The notes under the pieces were generated by a model that did no database searches, was not told the DNA's origin, and saw only the letters and a program-made list of their open reading frames with translations. Below are positions 52,694-61,790 of a stretch of 64,000 bases of DNA, piece after piece. Position numbers and translations under genes: made by a program. The first letter of the stretch is position 1. Each line of letters opens with the position of its first letter. This stretch comes from Bacillus carboniphilus (lineage in GTDB: Bacteria; Bacillota; Bacilli; Bacillales; JC228), in the NCBI RefSeq assembly GCF_039522365.1, contig NZ_BAAADJ010000004.1, forward strand, positions 1-64,000, read 5' to 3'.

Positions 52694-55222
52694 CTATTCA
52701 TCTATAAGAATCGCTTTCCCATTCAAACATCCAACTCGTACTTTATTTAAAGAGACTTCGTGTCCTTCTAAATGACGGACGTGAATGACCTTTTGCTCTC
52801 CCGGTAAAAGGTCGAAGAATTGCTCGGAATAAATCAACTGATCGCTGGGGATATCGATTTTTACAAACCGTGCATGTTGATCTGTGCTAATTGTAATCGT
52901 TTGTTCAGCCTGATTTAGTTCTACAGAAAGGCTGACCTCCGGAAGTGCCAAGTCCTTGTGGTCACGTAAGTAGTAGATGTTTTCCGGGAATGTCCCACTC
53001 CCGGAAGATAATCGCACAACAACTTCACTCGCAGAAGCTCCACCGAGAACTTCAGCCTCCGTATATTCAACTACAAATTGCGATTCATTTGCTCCACATG
53101 TAAAAGGAACCTTTTCCTTCCACACAACCTCACCAGTAAAGGTCTGAACCTCAATAACTATCTCATCCTCAACCGGCTCTAGTGTATCATTCACAAACCA
53201 GAACTTCAAAGGCTCTCCCACATCATGGTCCAAGGTCGCCAATAACGGATGGAAGAATCCTTTTTGCGCATAGTAGTAGGATGCTTTCGGAAGCAGGTCA
53301 TAATCAATCATGGACCAGCTTGTCCCTGGCCAACAGTCGTTGAGCTGCCACACGAGAGCACCGCTCGTATTTGGTTTATTGCGACGGTAATGCTCAATTC
53401 CACACTTCAGACCTTCTGCTTGCGTTAGCATCGAGAAGTTCATGTATTCCTCGATATCTTGTGGAATTCCTGTGTAGCCTTCCATCAATAAAATCCCTTT
53501 TTGATGGTGGTAGTCCTTATTTCGATAGGACATTTCGTCACTCTTCCAGTAAAATTGCCCCTCTGGGATGTTGCGCTCTAGAGTATAACGGTTGGAAGAA
53601 GCATGCATGCCAAACTCGCTCGAAAACTTGGTGAAGTCTTTTTTGTAATTTTTAAAAGAAACGCCTTCCACACTGTAATCCTGCCCAGGCACGTCACCAA
53701 ATTTCCGAGGTTCGATATTACCATGCCACACCTGCCAGTTGTGACGGTCTCCTTCCTCCTCAGAATCATGGTCATTCCCGCCAAATGGAGAGCTTGGCCA
53801 GTAGAATCGACTCGGGTCCATCTTTTCTAATATAGAAGGAATGAGGTCATGATAAATGGTCTCTCCCCAGAACGGGTCATCAATTCGACCTGACGAAACT
53901 TCAACCTCCCACAGCCAGTCGTTTTCGTTGTTGCCGCACCACAGGGTGATGCAAGAATACGGACGTAGACGCTTTACGGCTTTAACAATCTCATCCTCAA
54001 CATTCTTCATGAAGTTTTGATTGTAGTCAGGGTATAAGGCACATGCAAACATGAAGTCCTGCCACACCAGGAGCCCTTGTCGGTCACATTCTTGGTAAAA
54101 GACATCTTTCTCATAGATGCCCCCACCCCAGACTCGTAGCATATTCATGTGTGATTCCTTAGAAAGCTGGATGAGCTTTTTGTAACGGTCATCATGAGCA
54201 GCCCCGATAAAACTATGCACAGGAATCCAGTTTGTTCCCTTGGCAAACAGGCGAACTCCATTTAGTTTGAAGCAGAAAAGTTTATTCCCGTTTTCGTCTT
54301 CTTGCTCCAGTTTGATTGTACGAATGCCTAGTTTTTGTGAATAACGGTCTAGCTCTTGCTCCGAATCCGTTATTTTTACTTCCAGGTCGTAGAGGAAAGG
54401 TTCGCCTAAGTCATGGGTCCACCAAAGTTTCGGTTCGGGGACTTCAATGGTCAGAATCGACTGGGTATCAGACATGACAGCTTGTTGTGTGAAAGTTTCC
54501 CCCTCATCACGGACTTGCACTTCAACCGAAACCTCTTTACCTCTTCCAAATCTCGTACGGTCAAGGTTCACTTCCACATCAATAATCGCTTTCTTCTCTT
54601 CAATGGCACTTGTGGTTGCAAAAACAGAATCCAATTTTACAGACTGTTTTTTCTCCACTCGAACGGGTTTCCAGATCCCTGCGGTCAATAGTCTTGGACC
54701 CCAATCCCATCCGTAATTCATCTGGGCTTTTCGTGTCCACGCCCGCTCTCTAGCAAAGCCGGACCAAGATATTTGCTGCTTCTCTTTCGTTACTAACCAA
54801 ACGGGGTCGAATTTTACAGCAATCACGTTTCTTCCCATTTGAATGACTCTTGTAATATCGAAAGTGTGCTCCACTAGCATATTTTCCGTTGAACCAACTT
54901 CAAGTCCATTTACATATATGGTCGCGAAGGTATCGAGCCCTTCGAAGGTAAGCTCCACTCTTTCCTCTGAATCTATAGAATCGTGATAGAAAAATTCCGT
55001 ACGATACCACCATTCTTTTTCCTCAACCCAACGGCATTTCTGATCATTATGACCGAAAAACGGATCCTCAATTAACCCTTTTTCAAGCAAAGTAGAATGG
55101 ACATCTCCTGGTACCTTTGCAGTCATCCAGAAATGATCAATAAAATCAGGATGAGCAACTTCTAGCGCACGTTTTTCCCCACTATTAAAATATTGCAATT
55201 TCCATTGGTCTTGTATAATCAT
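52694..55222 (-). CDS. Beta-mannosidase, glycoside hydrolase family 2, 842 aa
   Basis: Cytoplasmic GH2 exo-enzyme removing terminal beta-mannose. Order: sugar-binding domain (about 1-190; WTARKAQMNYGWDWGPRL), Ig-like domain, TIM barrel from about 300 (RLWGGGIYEKDVFYQECDRQG), then C-terminal beta domains. The acid/base Glu lies in LWCGNNENDW and the nucleophile Glu in SSEFGMHA; both match beta-mannosidases more than galactosidases. Last gene of the operon, 73 bp after the ROK kinase gene, with a perfect palindrome in the gap and AAAGGAGG before ATG 55222. Size is normal for the family. Confidence 0.92.
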   Translation of the reverse strand: MIIQDQWKLQYFNSGEKRALEVAHPDFIDHFWMTAKVPGDVHSTLLEKGLIEDPFFGHNDQKCRWVEEKEWWYRTEFFYHDSIDSEERVELTFEGLDTFATIYVNGLEVGSTENMLVEHTFDITRVIQMGRNVIAVKFDPVWLVTKEKQQISWSGFARERAWTRKAQMNYGWDWGPRLLTAGIWKPVRVEKKQSVKLDSVFATTSAIEEKKAIIDVEVNLDRTRFGRGKEVSVEVQVRDEGETFTQQAVMSDTQSILTIEVPEPKLWWTHDLGEPFLYDLEVKITDSEQELDRYSQKLGIRTIKLEQEDENGNKLFCFKLNGVRLFAKGTNWIPVHSFIGAAHDDRYKKLIQLSKESHMNMLRVWGGGIYEKDVFYQECDRQGLLVWQDFMFACALYPDYNQNFMKNVEDEIVKAVKRLRPYSCITLWCGNNENDWLWEVEVSSGRIDDPFWGETIYHDLIPSILEKMDPSRFYWPSSPFGGNDHDSEEEGDRHNWQVWHGNIEPRKFGDVPGQDYSVEGVSFKNYKKDFTKFSSEFGMHASSNRYTLERNIPEGQFYWKSDEMSYRNKDYHHQKGILLMEGYTGIPQDIEEYMNFSMLTQAEGLKCGIEHYRRNKPNTSGALVWQLNDCWPGTSWSMIDYDLLPKASYYYAQKGFFHPLLATLDHDVGEPLKFWFVNDTLEPVEDEIVIEVQTFTGEVVWKEKVPFTCGANESQFVVEYTEAEVLGGASASEVVVRLSSGSGTFPENIYYLRDHKDLALPEVSLSVELNQAEQTITISTDQHARFVKIDIPSDQLIYSEQFFDLLPGEQKVIHVRHLEGHEVSLNKVRVGCLNGKAILIDE

Positions 55223-55270
55223 GGTGTTCCTCCTTTGATCAAAGGGCTGTGTTGTAAATGATTCATAAAG

Positions 55271-55306
55271 AAAGGAATTTAAACAAACGTTTGTTTAAAT
55301 TCCTTT
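55271..55306 (-). promoter_or_regulatory. Perfect 36-bp palindrome between ROK kinase and beta-mannosidase genes
   Basis: Every base of 55271-55306 matches its inverted partner. The centre is AACAAACGTTTGTT, with the central CG and AAACGTTT typical of LacI-family operators. It covers the last three codons and stop of the kinase gene and ends 48 bp before the beta-mannosidase start. It could also act as a stem in the mRNA. Confidence 0.65.
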
Positions 55307-56182
55307 TTCTTCACGATAGGCTTGGTCTGCGAGGGCTAGAGTTCCTTTTATTCCTGCTTCGTCTCCGAGGCCTGGCGGGATGATCCATTCATCGATTTTT
55401 TCCGCAAGGTTCGGATGCTGAACATAGCCATTAAGCTTTTCAGCTACTTTTTGATGAAGAAGTGGGAAGATTTGCTTTTGCTTCATGACGCCTCCGCCCA
55501 GAATCATCTTTTTAGGAGATAAAATGAGCGTGTAGTTCATTAAGCTTTGGGCTATGTAATCTGCTGCCATTTCCCATACTTCGAACTTGTCCTCTAACTC
55601 ATACCCTTTTTTCCCCCATCGCGCTTCAATGGCTGGACCTGAAGCTAGGCCTTCTAAACAATCTCCGTGATAAGGACATACCCCTTCAAAATGATCATTC
55701 GGATGTTTTCGAATGAGGATGTGCCCCATTTCAGGATGGGTAAAACCACTCAACCTCTCGCCGTTCACAATAGCGCCGACACCGATTCCGGTTCCAACTG
55801 TCATATACAAACAGCTATCCAAACCTTTGGCTGCTCCCCATTTGGATTCTCCAAGAGCAGCTGCATTCACATCTGTATCAAAGCCAGTCGGTACAGGAAA
55901 GACTTCCTTCATCTTGCCGACAAAATCAACCCCGCTCCACCCTTTTTTCGGGGTGCTTGTGATGTAACCGTACTGTTTGCTTTGCCGATCAATATCGATA
56001 GGACCAAAGGAGCCGATACCCATGGCTTCTATTTTATGTGACTGAAAGAACTCAATAACTTGTGAGAATGTCTCCTCAGGCGTTGTCGTAGGAAAGGTTG
56101 CTTTTTCCATAACATTTCCTGTTTCGTCTCCAATGGCACAAACAAATTTCGTTCCACCCGCTTCAATGGCACCGTATTGCAC
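55295..56182 (-). CDS. ROK family sugar kinase (fructokinase type), 295 aa
   Basis: ROK kinase: N-terminal phosphate-binding MQYGAIEAGGTKFVCAIG, catalytic Asp in FDTDVNAAALGE, GTGIGVGAIVNG, and a zinc motif H-x(n)-C-x2-H-x2-C in HFEGVCPYHGDCLEG. The sequence type matches GmuE/ScrK-like fructokinases that can phosphorylate hexoses released from mannosides. Starts with GTG at 56182 after AAGGGGG, 15 nt from the isomerase gene upstream. It would turn mannose or fructose into the 6-phosphate, feeding the isomerase. Confidence 0.87.
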   Translation of the reverse strand: MQYGAIEAGGTKFVCAIGDETGNVMEKATFPTTTPEETFSQVIEFFQSHKIEAMGIGSFGPIDIDRQSKQYGYITSTPKKGWSGVDFVGKMKEVFPVPTGFDTDVNAAALGESKWGAAKGLDSCLYMTVGTGIGVGAIVNGERLSGFTHPEMGHILIRKHPNDHFEGVCPYHGDCLEGLASGPAIEARWGKKGYELEDKFEVWEMAADYIAQSLMNYTLILSPKKMILGGGVMKQKQIFPLLHQKVAEKLNGYVQHPNLAEKIDEWIIPPGLGDEAGIKGTLALADQAYREEKGI

Positions 56183-56197
56183 AGAAAAATCCCCCTT

Positions 56198-57151
56198 TTA
56201 AGGATGAGATACGATTAACTTCATTTGACCTTCTACTGAAAAAGTAGAAACCGTAGCTGGGACAATAAAGTGCGTTCCAGATTTAACCTCAAACGTCTTC
56301 CCGTCCACAGTAACTTTCCCCTCTCCATCGATAACGCTAGCTAAAAGGTACGGTTGCTCCTGGTCAAAATGAGCTTTACCATTAAGTTCCCACTTATAGA
56401 CTGTAAAATACTCAGCTTCTACAAAACGAGTGATTTTTGCGTCATCTTTTTCATAGGTATCGTAGTTCAGTTCAGCAGAGGAGTGAGGGACTGTTGTTAC
56501 ATCAATCGCTTTCTCTAGATGAAGCTCGCGTTTATTGCCTTCTGCATCTGTTCGGTCGTAATCATACACACGATAGGTTGTGTCAGAGCTCTGTTGTGTT
56601 TCTAGTACAAGCGTTCCTTCGCATAACGCATGGACCGTTCCGCTCGGTACATAGAAAAAGTCTCCTGGTTTCACCGTTACACGACGAAGAAGCTTATCCC
56701 ACTCACCATTTTCGATAAGGGAAACCAGCTCTTCCTTCGTTTGCGCATGGTGTCCGAAAATAAGCTCAGCATTTTCTTTACAATCAATGATATACCAGCA
56801 TTCTGTCTTACCAAGCTCGCCGTTTTCATGTTTATTCGCATATTCATCATTCGGATGCACTTGCACAGATAAATCTGCGTTTGCATCCAAAATCTTCGTT
56901 AAAAGAGGAAACACATCTCCCCCAACATTCCCAAACCATTCACGATGCTCTTTCCAAGCATCCCCAAGTGGTCTGCCTGCAAGCGGACCATTTGCGATAA
57001 TACTTTGACCATTCGGGTGAGCACTAATCGCCCAGCACTCACCAGTCTGATCCGACGGAATCTCATACTGAAACCGATCCTTCAGCGCAGTTCCGCCCCA
57101 AATTCTCTCCTGAAACACAGGAGTTAAAAAAATAGGTTCCTTCAACTTCAT
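56198..57151 (-). CDS. manA: Mannose-6-phosphate isomerase, class I, 317 aa
   Basis: Type I phosphomannose isomerase: LTPVFQERIWGGTALKDRF at the start, the zinc-site segment QVHPNDEYANKHENGELGKTECWYI, and FFYVPSGTVHALCEGTLVLETQQSSDTTYRVYDYDR. Converts mannose-6-phosphate to fructose-6-phosphate for glycolysis. Length (317) fits the short Bacillus-type enzyme. AGGAGG precedes ATG 57151. Gene order with the ROK kinase and beta-mannosidase points to mannoside catabolism and not to glycan synthesis. Confidence 0.93.
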   Translation of the reverse strand: MKLKEPIFLTPVFQERIWGGTALKDRFQYEIPSDQTGECWAISAHPNGQSIIANGPLAGRPLGDAWKEHREWFGNVGGDVFPLLTKILDANADLSVQVHPNDEYANKHENGELGKTECWYIIDCKENAELIFGHHAQTKEELVSLIENGEWDKLLRRVTVKPGDFFYVPSGTVHALCEGTLVLETQQSSDTTYRVYDYDRTDAEGNKRELHLEKAIDVTTVPHSSAELNYDTYEKDDAKITRFVEAEYFTVYKWELNGKAHFDQEQPYLLASVIDGEGKVTVDGKTFEVKSGTHFIVPATVSTFSVEGQMKLIVSHP

Positions 57152-57155
57152 TTCC

Positions 57156-57237
57156 TCCTAGTGGGACGGAGGGGACAGGAACCTCTGTCCCACCCCTTCC
57201 AGCTCAGAGTGGGACACCGAACCTGTCCCCTTGTCCC
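57156..57237. repeat. GGGACAGG/CCTGTCCC repeat in an operon gap, double copy
   Basis: GTGGGAC (57161) pairs with GTCCCAC (ends 57193), and inside it GAGGGGACAGGAACCTC is partly self-complementary; a second related stretch starts at 57209 with GTGGGACACCGAACCTG. Related sequence also occupies 58322-58352. It fills most of the gap between the GH130 and isomerase genes. Confidence 0.7.
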
Positions 57238-58299
57238 TTATAGATATGTTAATGAGTCTAGAATTTCTGATAGGCTTAGTTCACAGCAAGCCATGGATGT
57301 GTCTGCTGCACCGTAGTACATTTTGACAACGTCACCATGGACAAGTACTCCACATGAGAATACTACGCCTCCAAAGAAGCCTTCTGCTTCATATGGTGCA
57401 TCTGGTTCTACCAGTGGTGCCTCAGAACGCGCAATAACTTTAGTTGGATCTTCTAAATCTAATAATACAGCCCCCATGCAGTAACGATGATCCTTTGTTG
57501 CTCCATGGTATAACTCCAACCAACCTTTTTCTGTCTTAAACGGAACAGCTCCACCACCGATTCGAGCATCATCCCACTTGCCTTCTCTTAAACCGAATAG
57601 GAATTTGTGATTCCCCCAGTAGCGGAGATTATCAGATTCAGCAATCCATACTTCAGGTGCTCCATTTGATTTTGGAACTGGACGGTGCATTGCGTAGTAT
57701 TTGCCGTTGATTTTTTCAGGGAAGATCAACACATCTTTATTCTCTGGTGCAAAAATCATTCCCAGATGTCCGTATGTTTTGAAATCAGTTGTCTTAACTA
57801 GCGATTCCCCAACTCCAACTGGTGATACGGCACTAAAATAAATATAGTATTCGTCACCCATTTGTGTGATTCGTGGGTCCTCTACACCGAAAGTTTCTAA
57901 TTCATTCGATGGGTAAATGAACGGCTCCGGATCCACTGTAAAGTTGTGGCCATCTTTACTACGAGCGATTCTCAAGTATGAAAGTGAGGTTAAGTACTTC
58001 CACCCTTTACCTACCTCATTGATCCCGATGGTACGTGGGTCTGAAAAATCATATCTCTCATCATCCGTTGAAAGTGTGATGATCTCAAGTTCGTTCGTTT
58101 CAGGGTTGTAAATAGGAGCCTTCACAATTTTGGGATCCTCTGAGATTGGGCGCTCTGCTACACGTAATAGCATAATAACTTCCCCATTGTATTCAGCAAT
58201 TCCTGCATTAAATGCACCAATTACCTCAAAACCATCATGGTATGGCTTTACATCAGCTGGTGTAATTAGGGGATTTTCTTCGTATCTATAAATCTTCAT
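57238..58299 (-). CDS. Glycoside hydrolase family 130 protein (mannoside phosphorylase type), 353 aa
   Basis: Five-bladed propeller enzyme of GH130. Blade motifs: NPLITPADVKPYHDGFEVIGAFNAG, YDFSDPRTIG, the catalytic-Asp segment TFGVEDPRIT, DVLIFPEKINGKYYAMHRP, GAPEVWIAES and ARIGGGAVPFKTEKGWLELYHG. Characterised members phosphorolyse or hydrolyse beta-mannosides (mannosylglucose, mannobiose, Man-GlcNAc); which one applies cannot be read here. Phosphorolysis would yield mannose-1-phosphate. ATAAGGAGAG precedes ATG 58299. Confidence 0.88.
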   Translation of the reverse strand: MKIYRYEENPLITPADVKPYHDGFEVIGAFNAGIAEYNGEVIMLLRVAERPISEDPKIVKAPIYNPETNELEIITLSTDDERYDFSDPRTIGINEVGKGWKYLTSLSYLRIARSKDGHNFTVDPEPFIYPSNELETFGVEDPRITQMGDEYYIYFSAVSPVGVGESLVKTTDFKTYGHLGMIFAPENKDVLIFPEKINGKYYAMHRPVPKSNGAPEVWIAESDNLRYWGNHKFLFGLREGKWDDARIGGGAVPFKTEKGWLELYHGATKDHRYCMGAVLLDLEDPTKVIARSEAPLVEPDAPYEAEGFFGGVVFSCGVLVHGDVVKMYYGAADTSMACCELSLSEILDSLTYL

Positions 58300-58321
58300 G
58301 CTGTCACTCTCCTTATATCTA

Positions 58322-58374
58322 GTGGGACACGGTTCCTGTCCCCTCTGTCCCTGGGCGGACCCCGCAGTCTCGTG
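58322..58374. repeat. GGGACAGG-type repeat in an operon gap, second copy
   Basis: GTGGGACACGGTTCCTGTCC...CTGTCCC between the DUF1861 and GH130 genes; related to the stretch at 57156-57237. It fills the 55-bp gap almost completely. Confidence 0.6.
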
Positions 58375-58376
58375 TC

Positions 58377-59321
58377 TTATTCGAATTTGCTAAATGGGTC
58401 TGGGATTTCTAGTTTTTGGGCTTCTGCGTCGCTGATTCCAGCATAGAGTGTCGCTCTTCCATTTTCTTTGCGGACGAGTCCTCCACTGAATACAACGTCA
58501 ACTAAATCAGGACGTTTGGCTGGGCCGTCTTCAAAGCGAGATCTTGTGGCGATGAGCTCGATATCTGAATAAGTTCCGTCCTCTGGGTTGTATGCGAAAA
58601 TCATTGGATAGTAATGACGGTTTCCTTCTTCATCGAAGCTTGCAATGTGTCCTAATACTCCAAGTAATCCGTTTTTCAATACGTGGATTTCATTCGCTCC
58701 ACCCCATTCGTCTTCAATGAACTGACCTTCCAATAAAGGCGCAGCATCGACTACTGAAGGTGTAAGCTCTTCTAATGTTTCAATCTTGGTGTAGCCAATC
58801 TTTCCTCTTCCCCCTTTTTCTCCTTGAGGGCGAGTAAATACACCGATACCGCCTGTTGGCAGCTCTACTAAACGGATGTCCTTCATTCCATCTGGACCTT
58901 TAGCGAACTCAGTCAATTCACTAATGGAGCCGCCTTTTAAAAATACGGTTCTCCACCCTAAAGCATCTTCAATCTCTGGATGAGGGAAAATCTGTACACC
59001 ACCTAGGACCAATTCTCCTTTAATAAAGGTAAAGAAAGGGTCTTGTAGTTCAAATGTTGGGGCCCCTTCTCTTGGTACCCATTTCCCATCTCTCTCTACA
59101 AAAAAATAAACGGATGAATGCTCACTATCGCGTTCTTCCACGCGCCCTGCAATCACAAGCTCACCTTCATCTTCAAATGGAGCAGCAATATTGTAAACAT
59201 CTCTCTCGCCAACTCCGTCGAACACTAGCTTTTGTGCGGGTCCAATTGATGTTGCTTTTTCTTCAAATTCCTGAAGAAGCTGTCCGCATGTTTTCACTTT
59301 TCCTTTACTTAATACCGCCAT
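58377..59321 (-). CDS. DUF1861 protein (MTP-1-like), 314 aa
   Basis: Matches, from memory, the DUF1861 family of propeller-like proteins often found beside GH130 genes: DGVGERDVYNIAAPFED, LIAGRVEERDSEHSSVYFF, DPFFTFIKGELVLGGVQIF, RLVELPTGGIGVFTRPQGEKGG, RPDLVDVVFSGGLVRKENGRATLYAGISDAEAQ. No function has been established that I know; the fold and context suggest a mannoside-active enzyme. ATG at 59321 starts 1 nt after the GH13 stop with GAGGGAG upstream; the GTG at 59330 is less well placed. Confidence 0.8.
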   Translation of the reverse strand: MAVLSKGKVKTCGQLLQEFEEKATSIGPAQKLVFDGVGERDVYNIAAPFEDEGELVIAGRVEERDSEHSSVYFFVERDGKWVPREGAPTFELQDPFFTFIKGELVLGGVQIFPHPEIEDALGWRTVFLKGGSISELTEFAKGPDGMKDIRLVELPTGGIGVFTRPQGEKGGRGKIGYTKIETLEELTPSVVDAAPLLEGQFIEDEWGGANEIHVLKNGLLGVLGHIASFDEEGNRHYYPMIFAYNPEDGTYSDIELIATRSRFEDGPAKRPDLVDVVFSGGLVRKENGRATLYAGISDAEAQKLEIPDPFSKFE

Positions 59322-59322
59322 T

Positions 59323-60939
59323 TCATTCACTCCCTCTATGATCTACACGTATTTGACAATCTTGTCCGGCTAAGTAGCCCGTGTTCTCCTCTTCAACTAA
59401 CTGAACGGAACATGGTACTGCCTCATCAAACCAATCTGGTAAAGTAACTTTTTCGGCACCATAATTGATTCCTACATACATGGTTGACTGGTCATCAGTC
59501 CGACTATAAAACAGGGCATCCCCACGACGCTCTATCTTCTCATAGCAACCGTTCTGAAGAGCTGATACTGAGTTCCTGATCTTTAACAACTTTTTATAAA
59601 AATGAAGCATGGAATGAGGATCAGTTTCCTCCACCTTCACATTGATATCACGGTAAGAAGGATGAACCCGAATCCAAGGAGTCCCAGAAGAAAAACCCGC
59701 ATTCTCACTATCATCCCATTGCATTGGCGACCTTGAAGCATCACGAGATTTTTCATTACCGATAGCTAACGCCTCTACTTCGGTTTTACCGTCTCGAACC
59801 GCTAACTCATAAGCGGTTCTTCCTTGAATGTCTTGGATATCCTCTTTTTTCTCAGCCACTAAATTCCTCATGCCAATTTCATCCCCAAAATAGAGAAACG
59901 GGACACCTTTAGCCGTTGTAAGTAAAACAGCTAAGTGCTTTGCTCTCAACTCAGGGTCGATACCGCCTGCCAACCGCTCACAATGTCGGGGCATGTCATG
60001 ACTGGAGAAAAATAAGGTTGGCCATTGGTCCTCAGTGTAGTTTTCTTCCATTTTTGATATTTCACTAAAAATAGTATCTACAGAAAAACTCGACTGGCTT
60101 CCTAAGTTGAAGTTAAATACCACATCCAGTTTTCCTTCACCACAATAAGGTTTTAACACCTCAAGGTCTTCGGATCCTACTTCACCCACTAAGAAAATAT
60201 CTCCATGAGACTTGGCAAAAGCGGAAATTTCTTGAACAGCCTCCAGCACTCCATCCTGGTCCTTATCATACAGGTGATCTTGTTCATCATTTTCTAAATA
60301 AGGATTATCCTTAAATTCATTCGATACCGTTAGGAAATTGATGACATCTAATCGAAACCCATCAATTCCTTTATCAATCCAGAATTTCATGACATCTTTC
60401 ATGGCTTCGCGAACTTCAGGGTTGGCCCAGTTCAAGTCCACTTGTTCTTTTGCAAAAGCATGGTAATAGTACTGCCCAGTTTGTTCATCCCATTCCCAAG
60501 CAGTTCCTCCAAAAAAGGACTCCCAATTGTTAGGGGGCACATCCTTCTCTCCATCCTTCCAGATATACCAATCTCGCTTTGGATTGTCTTTTGAAGAGCG
60601 AGACTCTTTAAACCATGGATGTTCACTAGATGTGTGATTTAACACCAAATCTGCAATAACTCGAATCCCTCGTTTATGGGCCTCTTCTATGAATTCTTCA
60701 AAATCCTCCATCGTCCCGTAATCGGGATCAATGTTTTTGTAGTCTGCAATGTCGTACCCATTATCTACTTTGGGTGAAGGATAAAAAGGGGTGAGCCACA
60801 CACCTTTCACCCCTAGTTCTTTTAGGTAATCGAGCTTTGAGATGATGCCTTTGAAATCACCGATTCCATCGCCATTTCCATCTGCAAAGCTTGGCATATA
60901 GATTTCGTAAAATACGGCTTTTTTCCACCAAGAGTTCAT
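59323..60939 (-). CDS. GH13 alpha-glucosidase-type hydrolase, 538 aa
   Basis: Alpha-amylase family enzyme of the oligo-1,6-glucosidase type. Conserved regions: I DLVLNHTSSEHPWF, II GFRLDVINF (nucleophile Asp), III LVGEVGSED (acid/base Glu), IV FFSSHDMPRH (stabilising Asp). Region IV reads S-H-D where many relatives have N-H-D. Cytoplasmic. Its place in a beta-mannoside operon is unusual; it may release alpha-linked glucose from the imported oligosaccharide. Start ATG 60939 after GGAGATT; its stop nearly touches the DUF1861 start, so the two are tightly coupled. Confidence 0.9.
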   Translation of the reverse strand: MNSWWKKAVFYEIYMPSFADGNGDGIGDFKGIISKLDYLKELGVKGVWLTPFYPSPKVDNGYDIADYKNIDPDYGTMEDFEEFIEEAHKRGIRVIADLVLNHTSSEHPWFKESRSSKDNPKRDWYIWKDGEKDVPPNNWESFFGGTAWEWDEQTGQYYYHAFAKEQVDLNWANPEVREAMKDVMKFWIDKGIDGFRLDVINFLTVSNEFKDNPYLENDEQDHLYDKDQDGVLEAVQEISAFAKSHGDIFLVGEVGSEDLEVLKPYCGEGKLDVVFNFNLGSQSSFSVDTIFSEISKMEENYTEDQWPTLFFSSHDMPRHCERLAGGIDPELRAKHLAVLLTTAKGVPFLYFGDEIGMRNLVAEKKEDIQDIQGRTAYELAVRDGKTEVEALAIGNEKSRDASRSPMQWDDSENAGFSSGTPWIRVHPSYRDINVKVEETDPHSMLHFYKKLLKIRNSVSALQNGCYEKIERRGDALFYSRTDDQSTMYVGINYGAEKVTLPDWFDEAVPCSVQLVEEENTGYLAGQDCQIRVDHRGSE

Positions 60940-60959
60940 AGTTCAATCTCCATTGGTTT

Positions 60960-61790
60960 TTATTTCAACGTAAACTGCATTCCCTCTTTAAACTTCTTAG
61001 AGAAAAGCAAGAATAAAATAACAATTGGAATGGTCAACAATACCGATGCTGCATACAACGGACCTGGGTATCCACCGTAAGGGCCGAACATTTGAGATAG
61101 CAATACGTTTAGGGTTAACATTTCGTCACTACGAACCGCAATCATATCCCAGAGTAGCTCTGTCCAACGTTCCATAAATAGGAATAGGAACACAACAATT
61201 GTGATCGATTTGGACATAGGTAGAACGACTCTAAATAGGATTTTCAAGTCACTTGCTCCGTCCATTCTCGCTGCTTCAATAAAGGAATCCGGAATGGCAC
61301 GGAAGAAGTTTGTGTACATGAAAATTGCCCATAGACTGACTGCTTTCGGTAGAATCATTCCCAAGTACGAATCATATAGTCCTACATTTTGAATGAGTAA
61401 GAATGTTGGAACTAAAAGAATGATCCCTGGGAAGAACATTTGGAAAAGAATAAAGTTGTTAACTGAATCTCTTCCTCTAAAGTTCATTTTTGCCAATGCA
61501 TACGCAACCAGTAAACCAGTCACCATCATTAAAGCGGTTGAAGCAGTTGAGACGATGGCACTGTTAATAAAAGAGCGAATCCAAGGTCTTGAAATTCCCG
61601 CTTCTCCTCCACTTAGTAACCATTCATAAGAGCGGAGCGTAAATTCGGTCGGTATTAAGCTTTTATCAATCTGATCCCACGCTGCAAATGAATTTAGCAC
61701 CATGTATAGATAGGGATAGACCATAACAATTAAAAGGGCTATCGCAATAATATAACGGATTGTATACGATTTACGTTTATGTCCAACCAT
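60960..61790 (-). CDS. Carbohydrate ABC transporter permease, MalG type, 276 aa
   Basis: Six membrane segments and the EAA loop EAARMDGASDLKILFRVVLPMSKS, typical for binding-protein-dependent sugar permeases. The C-terminal tail KKFKEGMQFTLK resembles the MalG/MsmG end, which ends near GMTAGAVKG in relatives and is short here. Partner of the permease encoded just upstream, whose gene overlaps by 14 bp. GGGGGAAA precedes ATG 61790. No ATPase gene follows, so a shared MsmX-type ATPase must energise it. Confidence 0.93.
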   Translation of the reverse strand: MVGHKRKSYTIRYIIAIALLIVMVYPYLYMVLNSFAAWDQIDKSLIPTEFTLRSYEWLLSGGEAGISRPWIRSFINSAIVSTASTALMMVTGLLVAYALAKMNFRGRDSVNNFILFQMFFPGIILLVPTFLLIQNVGLYDSYLGMILPKAVSLWAIFMYTNFFRAIPDSFIEAARMDGASDLKILFRVVLPMSKSITIVVFLFLFMERWTELLWDMIAVRSDEMLTLNVLLSQMFGPYGGYPGPLYAASVLLTIPIVILFLLFSKKFKEGMQFTLK

